9,372 nt of DNA from Actinomycetota bacterium (GCA_009700405.1 WLMD01000057.1:1-9372), one strand, 5' to 3'; counted from the first letter of the stretch, positions 1 to 6,439 are shown. Notes: generated by a model from the letters alone, not told the origin. Numbers and translations: made by a program.

Positions 1-1059
1 CTGATGGCATCTTCGGTCTTGTGGCTCCACGTAACTCCAAGTTCTCTTACTGCAATACCGCAAAACCTCGAATCAGCACAGGCTCTGAAGATAGTTACTG
101 AGAGAGCTGGACACGGAATAATCACGCCTAATGAGATAGTCATTGATCTTGGCGCGCCCCACCTTGCAAGAACTCCAGAAGTAAGTCGAGCACGACTTGC
201 ATTCTCCGATCTGATTCAGAAAAGCCATGAAGTTCTATTGGTTTCTACAGATGAAACTGCAACATACATTGACCCAACTGAACAATATATTCGGATGTTC
301 GTCGTAGGGCGCCATGACTTTGGGGCAGCAGAGTCTCAGAACTTGGTGCATCAAATTCGTGAAAACTTTATTCCTAGAGCAAATTTCCCGGGTGATGCAA
401 AGATTTACTTAGGTGGGGCACCAGCGCAAGGTGTTGACCTTGTAAGTCATCTTTTGAAATCTTTCCCCTGGATCGTTTTGCTGGCCCTCGGTATGGCCTA
501 CATCGTTCTACTTCGCGCATTCCGCTCTGTCTTCTTGCCGCTCAAGGCCATCTTGATGGACCTCACATCAATCGCAGTTGCCTACGGAGCACTTGTATTG
601 GTCTTTAGGTTTGGCATGGGCTCGTCGATTCTTGGTACCTACCGTTTAGATCAAATCGAAGCATGGGTCCTTGTATTCCTATTTCCTGTTCTCTTTGGGT
701 TATCTATGGATTATGAAGTATTTATCGTCTCTCGGATGCGCGAGGCGAAACTTCATGGCGCGACAAATAATGAGGCAATTGTTGAAGGCTTGGCTCACAC
801 CGGTGGCGTTGTAACCGCCGCCGCAATTATTTTGGTGGGCGCCCTCGGAGGGCTTGTTAATGGTCACTTCGCAGGATTGCAAGAAATCGGAATCGGCCTC
901 GCATTTGGAATCTTGATTGATGCCACAATCATTCGTGGGCTTTTATTACCTAGCACCATGGTGTTACTGGGCCGTTGGAATTGGTGGTTACCTGCGGGAT
1001 TAGCTCGAATTGTAAACGTTAAAGCCTCGCCTCTGGAGGATAGAGAGACGAGGCCTTAA
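1..1059 (+). CDS. MMPL/RND-family transporter, C-terminal part (5' end outside window)
   Basis: The frame is open from the first base, so the true start lies upstream and only about 350 C-terminal residues are present. They match the second half of an MMPL (RND superfamily) inner-membrane transporter. Numbering from the ATG at 4, a periplasmic porter-like region covers roughly 1-150, followed by about five membrane segments (about 153-172, 176-201, 218-235, 266-285, 294-323). The segment GLSMDYEVFI (about 232-241) carries the Asp236-Tyr237 pair that corresponds to the proton-relay Asp-Tyr of MmpL proteins, and the tail LGRWNWWLP is also typical. Such pumps use the proton gradient to export lipids or hydrophobic compounds; the substrate cannot be told from this part. 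The gene converges on the minus-strand secreted-protein operon, and its last codons form one arm of a terminator-like hairpin. Family assignment is firm, substrate unknown. Confidence 0.93.
   Translation: MMASSVLWLHVTPSSLTAIPQNLESAQALKIVTERAGHGIITPNEIVIDLGAPHLARTPEVSRARLAFSDLIQKSHEVLLVSTDETATYIDPTEQYIRMFVVGRHDFGAAESQNLVHQIRENFIPRANFPGDAKIYLGGAPAQGVDLVSHLLKSFPWIVLLALGMAYIVLLRAFRSVFLPLKAILMDLTSIAVAYGALVLVFRFGMGSSILGTYRLDQIEAWVLVFLFPVLFGLSMDYEVFIVSRMREAKLHGATNNEAIVEGLAHTGGVVTAAAIILVGALGGLVNGHFAGLQEIGIGLAFGILIDATIIRGLLLPSTMVLLGRWNWWLPAGLARIVNVKASPLEDRETRP
1021..1057 (-). terminator. Terminator-like hairpin, probably bidirectional, inside the MMPL stop region
   Basis: The arms are GCCTCGCCTCT (1024-1034) and AGAGACGAGGC (1044-1054), with a 9-nt loop. 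Read on the minus strand, the single mismatch becomes a G-U wobble and the stem extends to about 14 pairs with AAG/TTT, followed by TTTAACGTTT. It therefore fits best as the terminator of the minus-strand operon ending at 1093. On the plus strand it could also help end the transporter transcript. The U tract is short, so termination strength is uncertain. Confidence 0.6.
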
Positions 1060-1092
1060 CGCTACTAATCAGTTACTTTTTATATACCCGCT

Positions 1093-2784
1093 TTATTTAG
1101 TAACTGTGATGGAGAATTGATAGGACGGGATTTGATATCCGAGTGCCAGTGCTGGGAAGTCACGATCAGAGGTCAACACAGGCATCATGCCGTAAGGCGT
1201 GTTAGCAAATGAAGGTTGATTCGTGTACATCACTGGATGGAGATCAATAATGTGAGTTCCTGGGGCACCTGTTGCCCGTAGGTGAATCACAACATATCCG
1301 TTGGAGTTAAATCCGCAGCCATAACCGACGAAGCTATTGTCATATGTAACGGCTTGCGTATTATCGAATTGAGTCCAGCCCACACCCTTAAGGCTGATAG
1401 TAAATTCTTCTCCAGACTTGAACTTGTTTGTAGGTGCTCCAGATTGACCACGTGCAATTACGTCAGGAGCTGTGGAAAGGTCGGACTTTGCAATTCCCAT
1501 ACCAATAACTTTTCCAGCCTTATCTAGGAATGGCATGATGCTTTGCTTAAGGTAGAAAGGAATCTGTGCCTCGATGAGGTCACCTTTCTTAACCTGAAGT
1601 ACGTGCCATCCACCTAGGTTGTCGGGAACTGTTAGCTCTTTAGTGAATGAAGTTCCTGTGACATCAACGGTTGCAACTGGAAGGGCGTCATATGCCCAGC
1701 AAACGCCTGTGCAGTTAACACGGTTACCAACAACTGTTGCCCACACGATTTGGTGAGTGCCTGTTGTAGAAAGCCCTGTGACGCTCATAGTTGTCTTTGT
1801 ATTAATAGTGCCACTGGATACTGAAAGTTTTGCTTCAGCCTTTGAGTTTGGATCTAGACCTGTTGTTGAAAGCATTGTGCGTGCAGCAACGGTTGGCTCC
1901 ATAATCGCAGGATAAATAATCTTCGCAGGAAGTAATCCATTATCTTTCGTTACTTTAAAGATCCCAGTTCCGCTATTTGTATAAGGGATTGGAGATTGAA
2001 TGACGTTTAGATAGGCGGTCTGCAGCGCGTTCTTAACTTCGAGAACGTGATTGCCTACGGCCCCTGATGCACGAAGAACAATTTTTGCTGTTCCACGAGT
2101 CCACATTGATTGCATTTCACCAGCAAAATTGTTATCCCAATACGCTGCTGCACCTGCTGTGTAAAGGCTTCCGCCCATACCCGTGTATGTAACGGTGATT
2201 GGTGTGCCAATTGGTCCACTCTTAGGTGACATCGTGAAACCGCGACCCATCTGGAATCCGCCGTGTGCTATCGCAACTCCAGCCTGGAGTGCGTAAATAT
2301 CATGAATTCCACCAAAATCTTCTGGAATCTTAGATTTGAAAGTAAAAGCTCCAGTTGCATCTGTTGTTACAGTCGTCATTTTCACACTGAACTTATCTGC
2401 AAATGAATAGCCCATGTAGTTAACTGTGTTTGGCTGAATATCGGCCACCCATGTTGGGCTCAAAGTAGACCATGTGAGATCCAATGTTGTATTAGCAGCT
2501 AGCCCTGTTCCGGATACAACAACTGCATCGCCCACATACCCTGTACTTGGAGATACAAGTAAATTAGGCATTGTTGTTGATGTGGTGAATTTTGCAACTT
2601 TCACTCCAGTAAATGGGAGAGGTGCAACGTTAGGAATTGCAGTTGGAGCTATTAAGTTGATTGGTGCGGGTGGGAGGCTATCTGCTCCCACTGCCGGTGT
2701 AACCATCGCTGCCGTAAAGACTGAGGCAACGGCAAATCTTAGAACTAATGACTTCTTGCTTCGCGGAACAAAGTTGATTCTCAT
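1093..2784 (-). CDS. Secreted protein of unknown function with an internally duplicated beta-rich unit (563 aa)
   Basis: I do not recognise a named family. The protein begins with a Sec signal peptide: basic residues at 8-11, a hydrophobic core at about 13-29, and likely cleavage after AVGA (34). A Pro-rich linker follows. It then contains two diverged copies of one unit, about 77-262 and 319-520. Both copies open with an IPT/TIG-like strand pattern (VSGTGLAANTTLDLTW; SVTGLSTTGTHQIVW). Both carry a GG-[IW]-H motif (IPEDFGGIH at 153-161; VPDNLGGWH at 386-394). Both close with a [WY]DN-x-F-x-G segment and an LRA-[ST]-GA-x-G-[NT]-H motif (237-246; 502-511). Only the second copy has cysteines (358, 362, 490). 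There is no LPxTG or C-terminal membrane anchor, so it is probably released or held non-covalently at the surface. GGAGAG lies 9 nt before the ATG. It is the last gene of the three-gene secreted operon, about 96 nt after its neighbour. Confidence 0.85.
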   Translation of the reverse strand: MRINFVPRSKKSLVLRFAVASVFTAAMVTPAVGADSLPPAPINLIAPTAIPNVAPLPFTGVKVAKFTTSTTMPNLLVSPSTGYVGDAVVVSGTGLAANTTLDLTWSTLSPTWVADIQPNTVNYMGYSFADKFSVKMTTVTTDATGAFTFKSKIPEDFGGIHDIYALQAGVAIAHGGFQMGRGFTMSPKSGPIGTPITVTYTGMGGSLYTAGAAAYWDNNFAGEMQSMWTRGTAKIVLRASGAVGNHVLEVKNALQTAYLNVIQSPIPYTNSGTGIFKVTKDNGLLPAKIIYPAIMEPTVAARTMLSTTGLDPNSKAEAKLSVSSGTINTKTTMSVTGLSTTGTHQIVWATVVGNRVNCTGVCWAYDALPVATVDVTGTSFTKELTVPDNLGGWHVLQVKKGDLIEAQIPFYLKQSIMPFLDKAGKVIGMGIAKSDLSTAPDVIARGQSGAPTNKFKSGEEFTISLKGVGWTQFDNTQAVTYDNSFVGYGCGFNSNGYVVIHLRATGAPGTHIIDLHPVMYTNQPSFANTPYGMMPVLTSDRDFPALALGYQIPSYQFSITVTK

Positions 2785-2793
2785 TATTTATTG

Positions 2794-2799
2794 CTCTCC
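2794..2799 (-). promoter_or_regulatory. Shine-Dalgarno site of the 563-aa secreted protein gene
   Basis: GGAGAG on the minus strand ends 9 nt before the ATG at 2784. It supports that start and shows that this gene is translated from a leadered or polycistronic mRNA. Confidence 0.75.
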
Positions 2800-2831
2800 G
2801 TTTCAATTGTATAAAAGTGACTGCTTGTTGC

Positions 2832-2873
2832 CCGAGCTGGAAATGATTAACACTTCCAGCTCGGACTCCGAGC
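2832..2873 (-). other. Intercistronic hairpin with a mutually exclusive alternative stem
   Basis: A perfect 11-bp inverted repeat, CCGAGCTGGAA (2832-2842) and TTCCAGCTCGG (2854-2864), encloses an 11-nt loop. In the minus-strand mRNA, the first arm's CCGAGC can instead pair with GCTCGG just upstream (2868-2873) across a 3-nt loop. The RNA thus carries GCTCGG, CCGAGC, GCTCGG in order, and only one of the two stems can form at a time. The element starts 7 nt after the 316-aa gene's stop and ends 47 nt before the 563-aa gene's start. There is no U tract, so it may be an mRNA-stability or attenuation element rather than a simple intrinsic terminator. Confidence 0.6.
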
Positions 2874-2880
2874 GATTAAT

Positions 2881-3831
2881 TTATGCAGTTGGTACTGCGT
2901 AGAGTGTTACAAGCGAGCTTGCTGTGAAGTTTGACTGCCATGTTCCGACTGCACCCTTAAGTGCAGGAGTTACCTTGACTGTCTTGTAAGCAGGAACGCG
3001 CTCATATACATACTGACCATCAACCTTTACAGGTACTCCATTAACAGCCTTACGTGTCAACTTTGTAGAAAGAACCTTGATGGAGTCTTGATCCTTGGCA
3101 ATCATTGTGACCTTGTAGCTGATGACACCTAGGGTGTTATACAAGCCAGTAGCTGTTCCAGTTTTCAAAACAGCAGTCCAGAATGCGACACCACTGTGGT
3201 TGCCGTATGTAAGAGGAAGTGGATCTTTTACGCCAGCAACTTCGATGTAACCCTTAACGGTGTTGGACGAATCCATAACAGCGCCACCGAGGGTCTCGTT
3301 GTTGCCATAGACGCGCCAAACAATTGTCTGGCCAACGATAAATTGGCTAGTAATTGCGCAACTAACCCCAAAGCGAGCAGCTAGGACGCCAGTTGATCCA
3401 CTTGCAAGAACTGTGTCTACATACAAGTGAATTGGTGAGACAACGCCCTGAACTGCAACGCCGACCTTGACCGTAAAGGCTCCGGCTTCAGCAGTTGTAA
3501 AGGTTGCTGCATCTGTAGGTGTGAATGTTGCACCAAGCAATGTTGAACCAGATGCCTTTGGTACCCAAGAGCACTTAGCAACAAATGGTGTAACAGTGGT
3601 GGTTGCAACGCTTTCGCAACCAACAATTACGACACCTACCGCTTTAAATGCAACAGTACCTGCACTACTAGCTGTGGCGGTGATAATCGCTGGATCTAGT
3701 CCAAGGACTCCGCTGCCGCCGGTGAGAACAACTGTTGAAGTAGTCGCTGCAAATGCAGGAGTTTCTCCAATGACCGCTCCGCCAACTACTGCAAGGGCGC
3801 TAATCACAACGCCCGAGATGAATCTTTTCAT
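2881..3831 (-). CDS. Secreted protein with N-terminal bacterial Ig-like domain (316 aa)
   Basis: A Sec signal peptide (MKRF basic start, hydrophobic core about 7-20, cleavage near PAFA, residue 28) precedes an Ig-like beta domain at about 30-125. This resembles the bacterial Ig group 3 type: GTVAFKAVG, then Cys72 and Cys87 as a likely disulphide, then GSTLLGATFTPTDAATF. The second half (about 130-316) is a separate beta-rich domain I cannot name, with QTIVWRVYG, an LTYGNHSGVAFWTAVLKTG stretch and a VSYKVT-like strand. The layout suggests a domain that accepts small sequence-variable loops. No anchor or catalytic motif is visible. It is the middle gene of the operon, 39 nt downstream of the 220-aa gene and 96 nt upstream of the 563-aa gene. 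An extracellular structural, adhesive or binding role is inference only. Confidence 0.85.
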   Translation of the reverse strand: MKRFISGVVISALAVVGGAVIGETPAFAATTSTVVLTGGSGVLGLDPAIITATASSAGTVAFKAVGVVIVGCESVATTTVTPFVAKCSWVPKASGSTLLGATFTPTDAATFTTAEAGAFTVKVGVAVQGVVSPIHLYVDTVLASGSTGVLAARFGVSCAITSQFIVGQTIVWRVYGNNETLGGAVMDSSNTVKGYIEVAGVKDPLPLTYGNHSGVAFWTAVLKTGTATGLYNTLGVISYKVTMIAKDQDSIKVLSTKLTRKAVNGVPVKVDGQYVYERVPAYKTVKVTPALKGAVGTWQSNFTASSLVTLYAVPTA

Positions 3832-3839
3832 ATTCTTTT

Positions 3840-3845
3840 CTCCTT
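3840..3845 (-). promoter_or_regulatory. Shine-Dalgarno site of the Ig-like secreted protein gene
   Basis: AAGGAG on the minus strand ends 8 nt before the ATG at 3831, which is near-ideal spacing. It lies in the 39-nt gap after the upstream gene's stop, as expected for an internal operon gene. Confidence 0.8.
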
Positions 3846-3870
3846 ATTGTTTAAGCGGGTTTATTGAGAT

Positions 3871-4533
3871 CTATTTTGTGTTGATCGTGCCTGATATTGT
3901 TGCTGTGAAATCGCTCTTGAAAGTTGAACCTTCAGTTACTGATTTCAATACAAATGAACCTGAGACTTTCAGAGTTCCAGTAGCTCCTACATATTTACCT
4001 GTACCGCCGCTGATAATCGCGTCGCCGGTAAGCACCATCTTGTCGCCAGCTCCTGCATCACCACATGCTTTAGAAGTTGACTTAAGTTCGAACTTCAAGA
4101 CGTTTGGTGCAGAACCAAGAGTTGCGGAATCTGAAAATGAATCGCAACCAGCTGCCGAACCGGTACCGGTTAATTGCGTCAAACCAAATACGTTACCCGT
4201 ACCGTCGCCATCAACTGAAACCTGAAGATCTGATGCCGTGACCGTACCTGTTACGACTCCCTTGTATGTTCCAGAAAGTGCAATCGCGCCTGATGCCGCT
4301 GGCTTAGTTGCAACCGGAGTTGCAGTCTTAGTGGCCACTGGCTTTGCAACTGGCTTCTTTGTTGAATAACCAGTTGGGCACTTTGCCGTTTTTACTTTCT
4401 TGACAGTCGTTCCCTTGTAACACGTGATCGTTTTTGTTGCAGCACTTGCGATGTTGCTATTTGCTGTTAACACGCCAAGGGCTGTGACAAGAACTATCGC
4501 CTTGATTAACAGAGGCTTGCTTGTAGGTTTCAT
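3871..4533 (-). CDS. Small secreted protein: Cys-pair motif, Lys/Pro/Ala linker, beta-rich domain
   Basis: From the ATG at 4533 the product is 220 aa. A GTG at 4545 would add four residues, but the GGAGAG ribosome-site candidate overlaps that GTG, so I prefer the ATG. A signal peptide (Lys2, Lys6, Lys11, hydrophobic core about 12-24) is cut near IASA, residue 31. Next comes a short motif TITCYKGTTVKKV...KCPTGY with Cys38 and Cys52. A low-complexity linker (about 60-82, repeats of KPVA/TKTA/TKPA) follows. A C-terminal beta domain has Cys130 and Cys157 and a GGTGKYVGATGTLKVSG segment at about 176-192, resembling the GTG-[RK]-[FY]-x-GATG motif of several secreted barrel-like proteins. Function is unknown. 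It is the first gene of the minus-strand secreted operon. Its promoter must lie in the preceding gene-free stretch, but I could not place a confident -10/-35 pair. Confidence 0.85.
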   Translation of the reverse strand: MKPTSKPLLIKAIVLVTALGVLTANSNIASAATKTITCYKGTTVKKVKTAKCPTGYSTKKPVAKPVATKTATPVATKPAASGAIALSGTYKGVVTGTVTASDLQVSVDGDGTGNVFGLTQLTGTGSAAGCDSFSDSATLGSAPNVLKFELKSTSKACGDAGAGDKMVLTGDAIISGGTGKYVGATGTLKVSGSFVLKSVTEGSTFKSDFTATISGTINTK

Positions 4534-4634
4534 TTTTTTCCCCACTCTCCATGAGTTTTTGCTAGTTGTTTATGAGTGAATCTTTTCATTGGCTCTGTTT
4601 TTTGTGGCTTTTTAATTGAGGGCTAGTCCTAACT

Positions 4635-4872
4635 GCTCTATTCCCTTAATCACATTGGTTAAGGTATAAGAATCGCTCTATTGGCTACGTCACATTTTTA
4701 GCAAGAGGGGTGTCTGCCCCCGAGAAAATGTGTCTTACTACTCAATCAAAATGAGACCGTCATCATTGATTTATTTCGAATATTGCGAATATTTTGAACA
4801 GATCTCATTGATGAAATTCGGCATATTCCGCTGTGAACTCTCATAGAGATTACTAAAAATAGGTAATAGAGC
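4635..4872. repeat. Three dispersed copies of the octamer AATAGAGC
   Basis: The minus-strand copies are at 4635-4642 and 4675-4682, exactly 40 nt apart. A plus-strand copy is at 4865-4872. The second and third share a ninth base (AATAGAGCG). The arrangement, in the interval that must hold both promoters, would suit a regulator binding site, but no regulator family is implied and chance is possible for an 8-mer. Confidence 0.35.
4691..4732. other. Two-tier hairpin (possible structured RNA or regulatory element)
   Basis: The outer stem CACATTTT/AAAATGTG (4691-4698 with 4725-4732) is perfect over 8 bp. Inside it sits a GGGG/CCCC stem (4707-4710 with 4717-4720) and a TGTCTG hexaloop, with an asymmetric internal loop of 8 and 4 nt. 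No T tract follows on either strand, so it is not an ordinary terminator. It is about 160 nt from the minus-strand operon start and 215 nt from the plus-strand gene. I match it to no known riboswitch. Confidence 0.4.
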
Positions 4873-4935
4873 GCGATATGTCAGAAATGTTAGGTATGGG
4901 AGACTCAATCGGGTTCCCGTTATGTTTTCATCGCC

Positions 4936-4941
4936 TAACAT
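4936..4941 (+). promoter_or_regulatory. -10 box, leaderless start of inhibitor-like gene
   Basis: TAACAT fits TANNNT and is followed by six bases (ATTCCA) and then the ATG, with no Shine-Dalgarno site upstream. This geometry places transcription start at the A of the ATG. No clear -35 box was seen. Confidence 0.6.
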
Positions 4942-4947
4942 ATTCCA

Positions 4948-5406
4948 ATGAACAACCAGGTCCGCGTCGTATGTGCGATAGTCATTGCGACATCCCTCAT
5001 TATTCCTGAGGCAAGAGCAGCCGTTAAACCTGGTGCGAAATGTGTAAAGCAGGGCGCGACTACAACATCTAAATCCAAAAAATATACTTGCATAAAGAAC
5101 GGCAAGAAGTTGGCTTGGAATAAGGGTGTCATCCTCAAGAAGCCAGCGAGTGGTTCAATTGACACCAATGTTTCAGTAACTCCCGATCCACTTCCAACAT
5201 TGATGGATCCTTTAAGTTCTGTGGTCGTAAGTCCGCTTATAGGCATGACAGAAAAGAAAGCTAAGGCTTATGCGCTGTCAAAAGGTTGGGGCTTCCGAGT
5301 TGGGGAAAGAAACGGTGAAATGTTTCCTGTAACGATGGATTACCGACCCGATCGAGTAACAATCTTGATTAAGAATGATTTGGTTTATCAAGTGATGGTT
5401 GGTTAG
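4948..5406 (+). CDS. Secreted protein with potato inhibitor I/eglin-like protease inhibitor domain
   Basis: The product is 152 aa. Residues 1-24 are a signal peptide cut near EARA. A short module with Cys32 and Cys48 follows (AKCVKQG, KKYTCIKNGKKLAWNKG), a type I associate with secreted actinobacterial proteins, then a Pro/Ser/Thr linker (about 65-90). Residues 97-152 fit the potato inhibitor I (I13) or I78 fold. LIGMTEKKAKAYAL matches the opening helix (eglin c VVGKTVDQAREYF). FPVTMDYRPDRV matches the reactive loop (eglin c SPVTLDLRYNRV). The chain ends in VG, as eglin c does. By that alignment the P1 residue is Met130, P1' is Asp131, and Arg136 takes the place of the loop-supporting Arg51. 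A secreted inhibitor of subtilisin- or chymotrypsin-like proteases is the likely role, inferred from sequence only. The gene converges on the GNAT gene 16 nt downstream. Confidence 0.85.
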   Translation: MNNQVRVVCAIVIATSLIIPEARAAVKPGAKCVKQGATTTSKSKKYTCIKNGKKLAWNKGVILKKPASGSIDTNVSVTPDPLPTLMDPLSSVVVSPLIGMTEKKAKAYALSKGWGFRVGERNGEMFPVTMDYRPDRVTILIKNDLVYQVMVG

Positions 5407-5422
5407 TTCTTTAGAAATCTCT

Positions 5423-5917
5423 TCATTGAGCATCTCGAATCATGTGTAAGTAGAACTTTCCAGGGTGTCTGTCACTGGGTTTCATTGGGCCAGTTTTGGA
5501 AAACCCTAAGGATTCATATGCGGCTATCGCTGTGAGATTATCCGCCCAGACGCCAAGTCCTTGTCTTTGCCAACCGTGTTCAAGAGCATGTGAATCAACA
5601 TAACTAATCATTGCCCGAAGTACACCGCGTCCGCGATAGTTCGAATCAGTCCAACATCCACCCACCCAACACGTTGCGCCATGGTCTCCCTCGAGAACCT
5701 CCACTGACATAAGACCTACATCGAATCCATCAATAGAAGCTGCAAGATAATCAACCGCCTCAAACTTAGCGCGCCACCCATCTTCAGCAATGAGTTCTTC
5801 TATTTCGAAAACGCCGCCAAAGGCCTCAGGGTTTTCTTTTAAAGAACGCAGGCGTAGATCTCTGAGTCGCTTCCAGTCATCAGCATCTAGCAGCGTTACA
5901 ACAACAGTTTCTTTCAT
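5423..5917 (-). CDS. GNAT-family N-acetyltransferase
   Basis: The product is 164 aa and spans one complete GNAT domain, transferring an acetyl group from acetyl-CoA to an unknown amine. The N-terminal stretch WKRLRDLRLRSLKENPEAFG (15-34) is the typical first helix of a common GNAT subfamily. Motif A is NYRGRGVLRAM (93-103); the position that is normally Gly or Ala in R-x-x-G-x-G/A is Leu100, a mild departure. Motif B is NLTAIAAYESLGF (127-139). The upstream GNAT gene ends 10 nt before this start, with no Shine-Dalgarno site, so translation is probably coupled to it. Substrate cannot be predicted. Confidence 0.92.
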   Translation of the reverse strand: MKETVVVTLLDADDWKRLRDLRLRSLKENPEAFGGVFEIEELIAEDGWRAKFEAVDYLAASIDGFDVGLMSVEVLEGDHGATCWVGGCWTDSNYRGRGVLRAMISYVDSHALEHGWQRQGLGVWADNLTAIAAYESLGFSKTGPMKPSDRHPGKFYLHMIRDAQ

Positions 5918-5927
5918 AAAAATTGGT

Positions 5928-6380
5928 CTAATTCTTCAGAGGTAATGGAATCCGGTATTGAACTTTGCCAGATTCCAAGCAGTACGTGTCATAGAGTTTG
6001 CGTGCGGTTTCATTGGAAGCATCTGTATTCCAATATAGACGGCTAGATCCTGCTTCAAGGGCAATCTCTTGCACGGCATCAATAAGTAGCCTACCTAGCC
6101 CTTGTCCTCGGCTATCTGGATTCACAAAAAGATCTTCTAAGTAGCAGTAATTCTTTGGCGCCCACGAGGAAATCTGAAAGGAGTAATGGGTTATGCCCAT
6201 CAACTCTCCATCTACCTCTACAGCAAGTGCGTACAGATTGAAGTCCTCATCCAAGATTCGACTCCACGTGAGGTCATCTTGCCCTGCGGGAACTTGGGAT
6301 TTATAGAACTCTAAGTATCCATGCCACAAGGGCAACCAGGCGCTCTTGTCTTCAGCTTTCAAAGTCCGTATCAAGGTCAT
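5928..6380 (-). CDS. GNAT-family N-acetyltransferase (Hpa2-like)
   Basis: The product is 150 aa. The layout is that of compact Hpa2-like GNATs: an N-terminal WLPLWHGYLEFY helix (15-26), the strand YCYLEDLFVNP (78-88), the acetyl-CoA-binding loop SRGQGLGRLLIDAV (90-103), and RLYWNTDASNETARKLYD (114-131). Motif A is intact (R91-G-Q-G-L-G96). A TATATT box 6 nt before the ATG, with no Shine-Dalgarno site, indicates a leaderless transcript. The gene is divergent from the TipAS gene (71 nt between the starts) and leads a two-gene unit with the next GNAT. The acceptor substrate is unknown; polyamine-type or small amines are typical for relatives. Confidence 0.92.
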   Translation of the reverse strand: MTLIRTLKAEDKSAWLPLWHGYLEFYKSQVPAGQDDLTWSRILDEDFNLYALAVEVDGELMGITHYSFQISSWAPKNYCYLEDLFVNPDSRGQGLGRLLIDAVQEIALEAGSSRLYWNTDASNETARKLYDTYCLESGKVQYRIPLPLKN

Positions 6381-6386
6381 GGGCGA

Positions 6387-6392
6387 AATATA
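6387..6392 (-). promoter_or_regulatory. -10 box, leaderless start of the Hpa2-like GNAT gene
   Basis: TATATT on the minus strand is followed by TCGCCC (6 nt) and then the ATG. No Shine-Dalgarno site is present. The opposite -10 box, for the TipAS gene, is 47 nt away. Confidence 0.65.
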
Positions 6393-6439
6393 GCGCGAGG
6401 TTGTTGCAGGGCTCTAATTCTCGCTACAAAGCTAGAAGG

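Larger units (their letters stand above)
4534..4947. other. Gene-free regulatory stretch between divergent secreted-protein genes
   Basis: This stretch of about 410 nt, the longest gene-free one in the window, separates two divergently transcribed secreted-protein genes. No convincing ORF was seen. It holds the two-tier hairpin at 4691-4732, three AATAGAGC octamers (two on the minus strand, one on the plus), a tandem CGAATATT pair near 4777-4794, and the -10 box of the downstream inhibitor-like gene. It must also contain the promoter of the minus-strand operon. Confidence 0.6.

Noticed and set aside
27..40. 14-mer CCACGTAACTCCAA repeated at 7721-7734
   Set aside because: Both copies lie inside unrelated coding regions with no flanking similarity, so it is most likely coincidence.
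3467..4225. 252-aa plus-strand ORF
   Set aside because: It is antisense to two well-supported secreted-protein genes with signal peptides and Shine-Dalgarno sites, and its translation is low-complexity and shows no domain.
4777..4794. Tandem CGAATATT pair as a CRISPR-like or iteron repeat
   Set aside because: There are only two short AT-rich copies with no regular spacing or further units.
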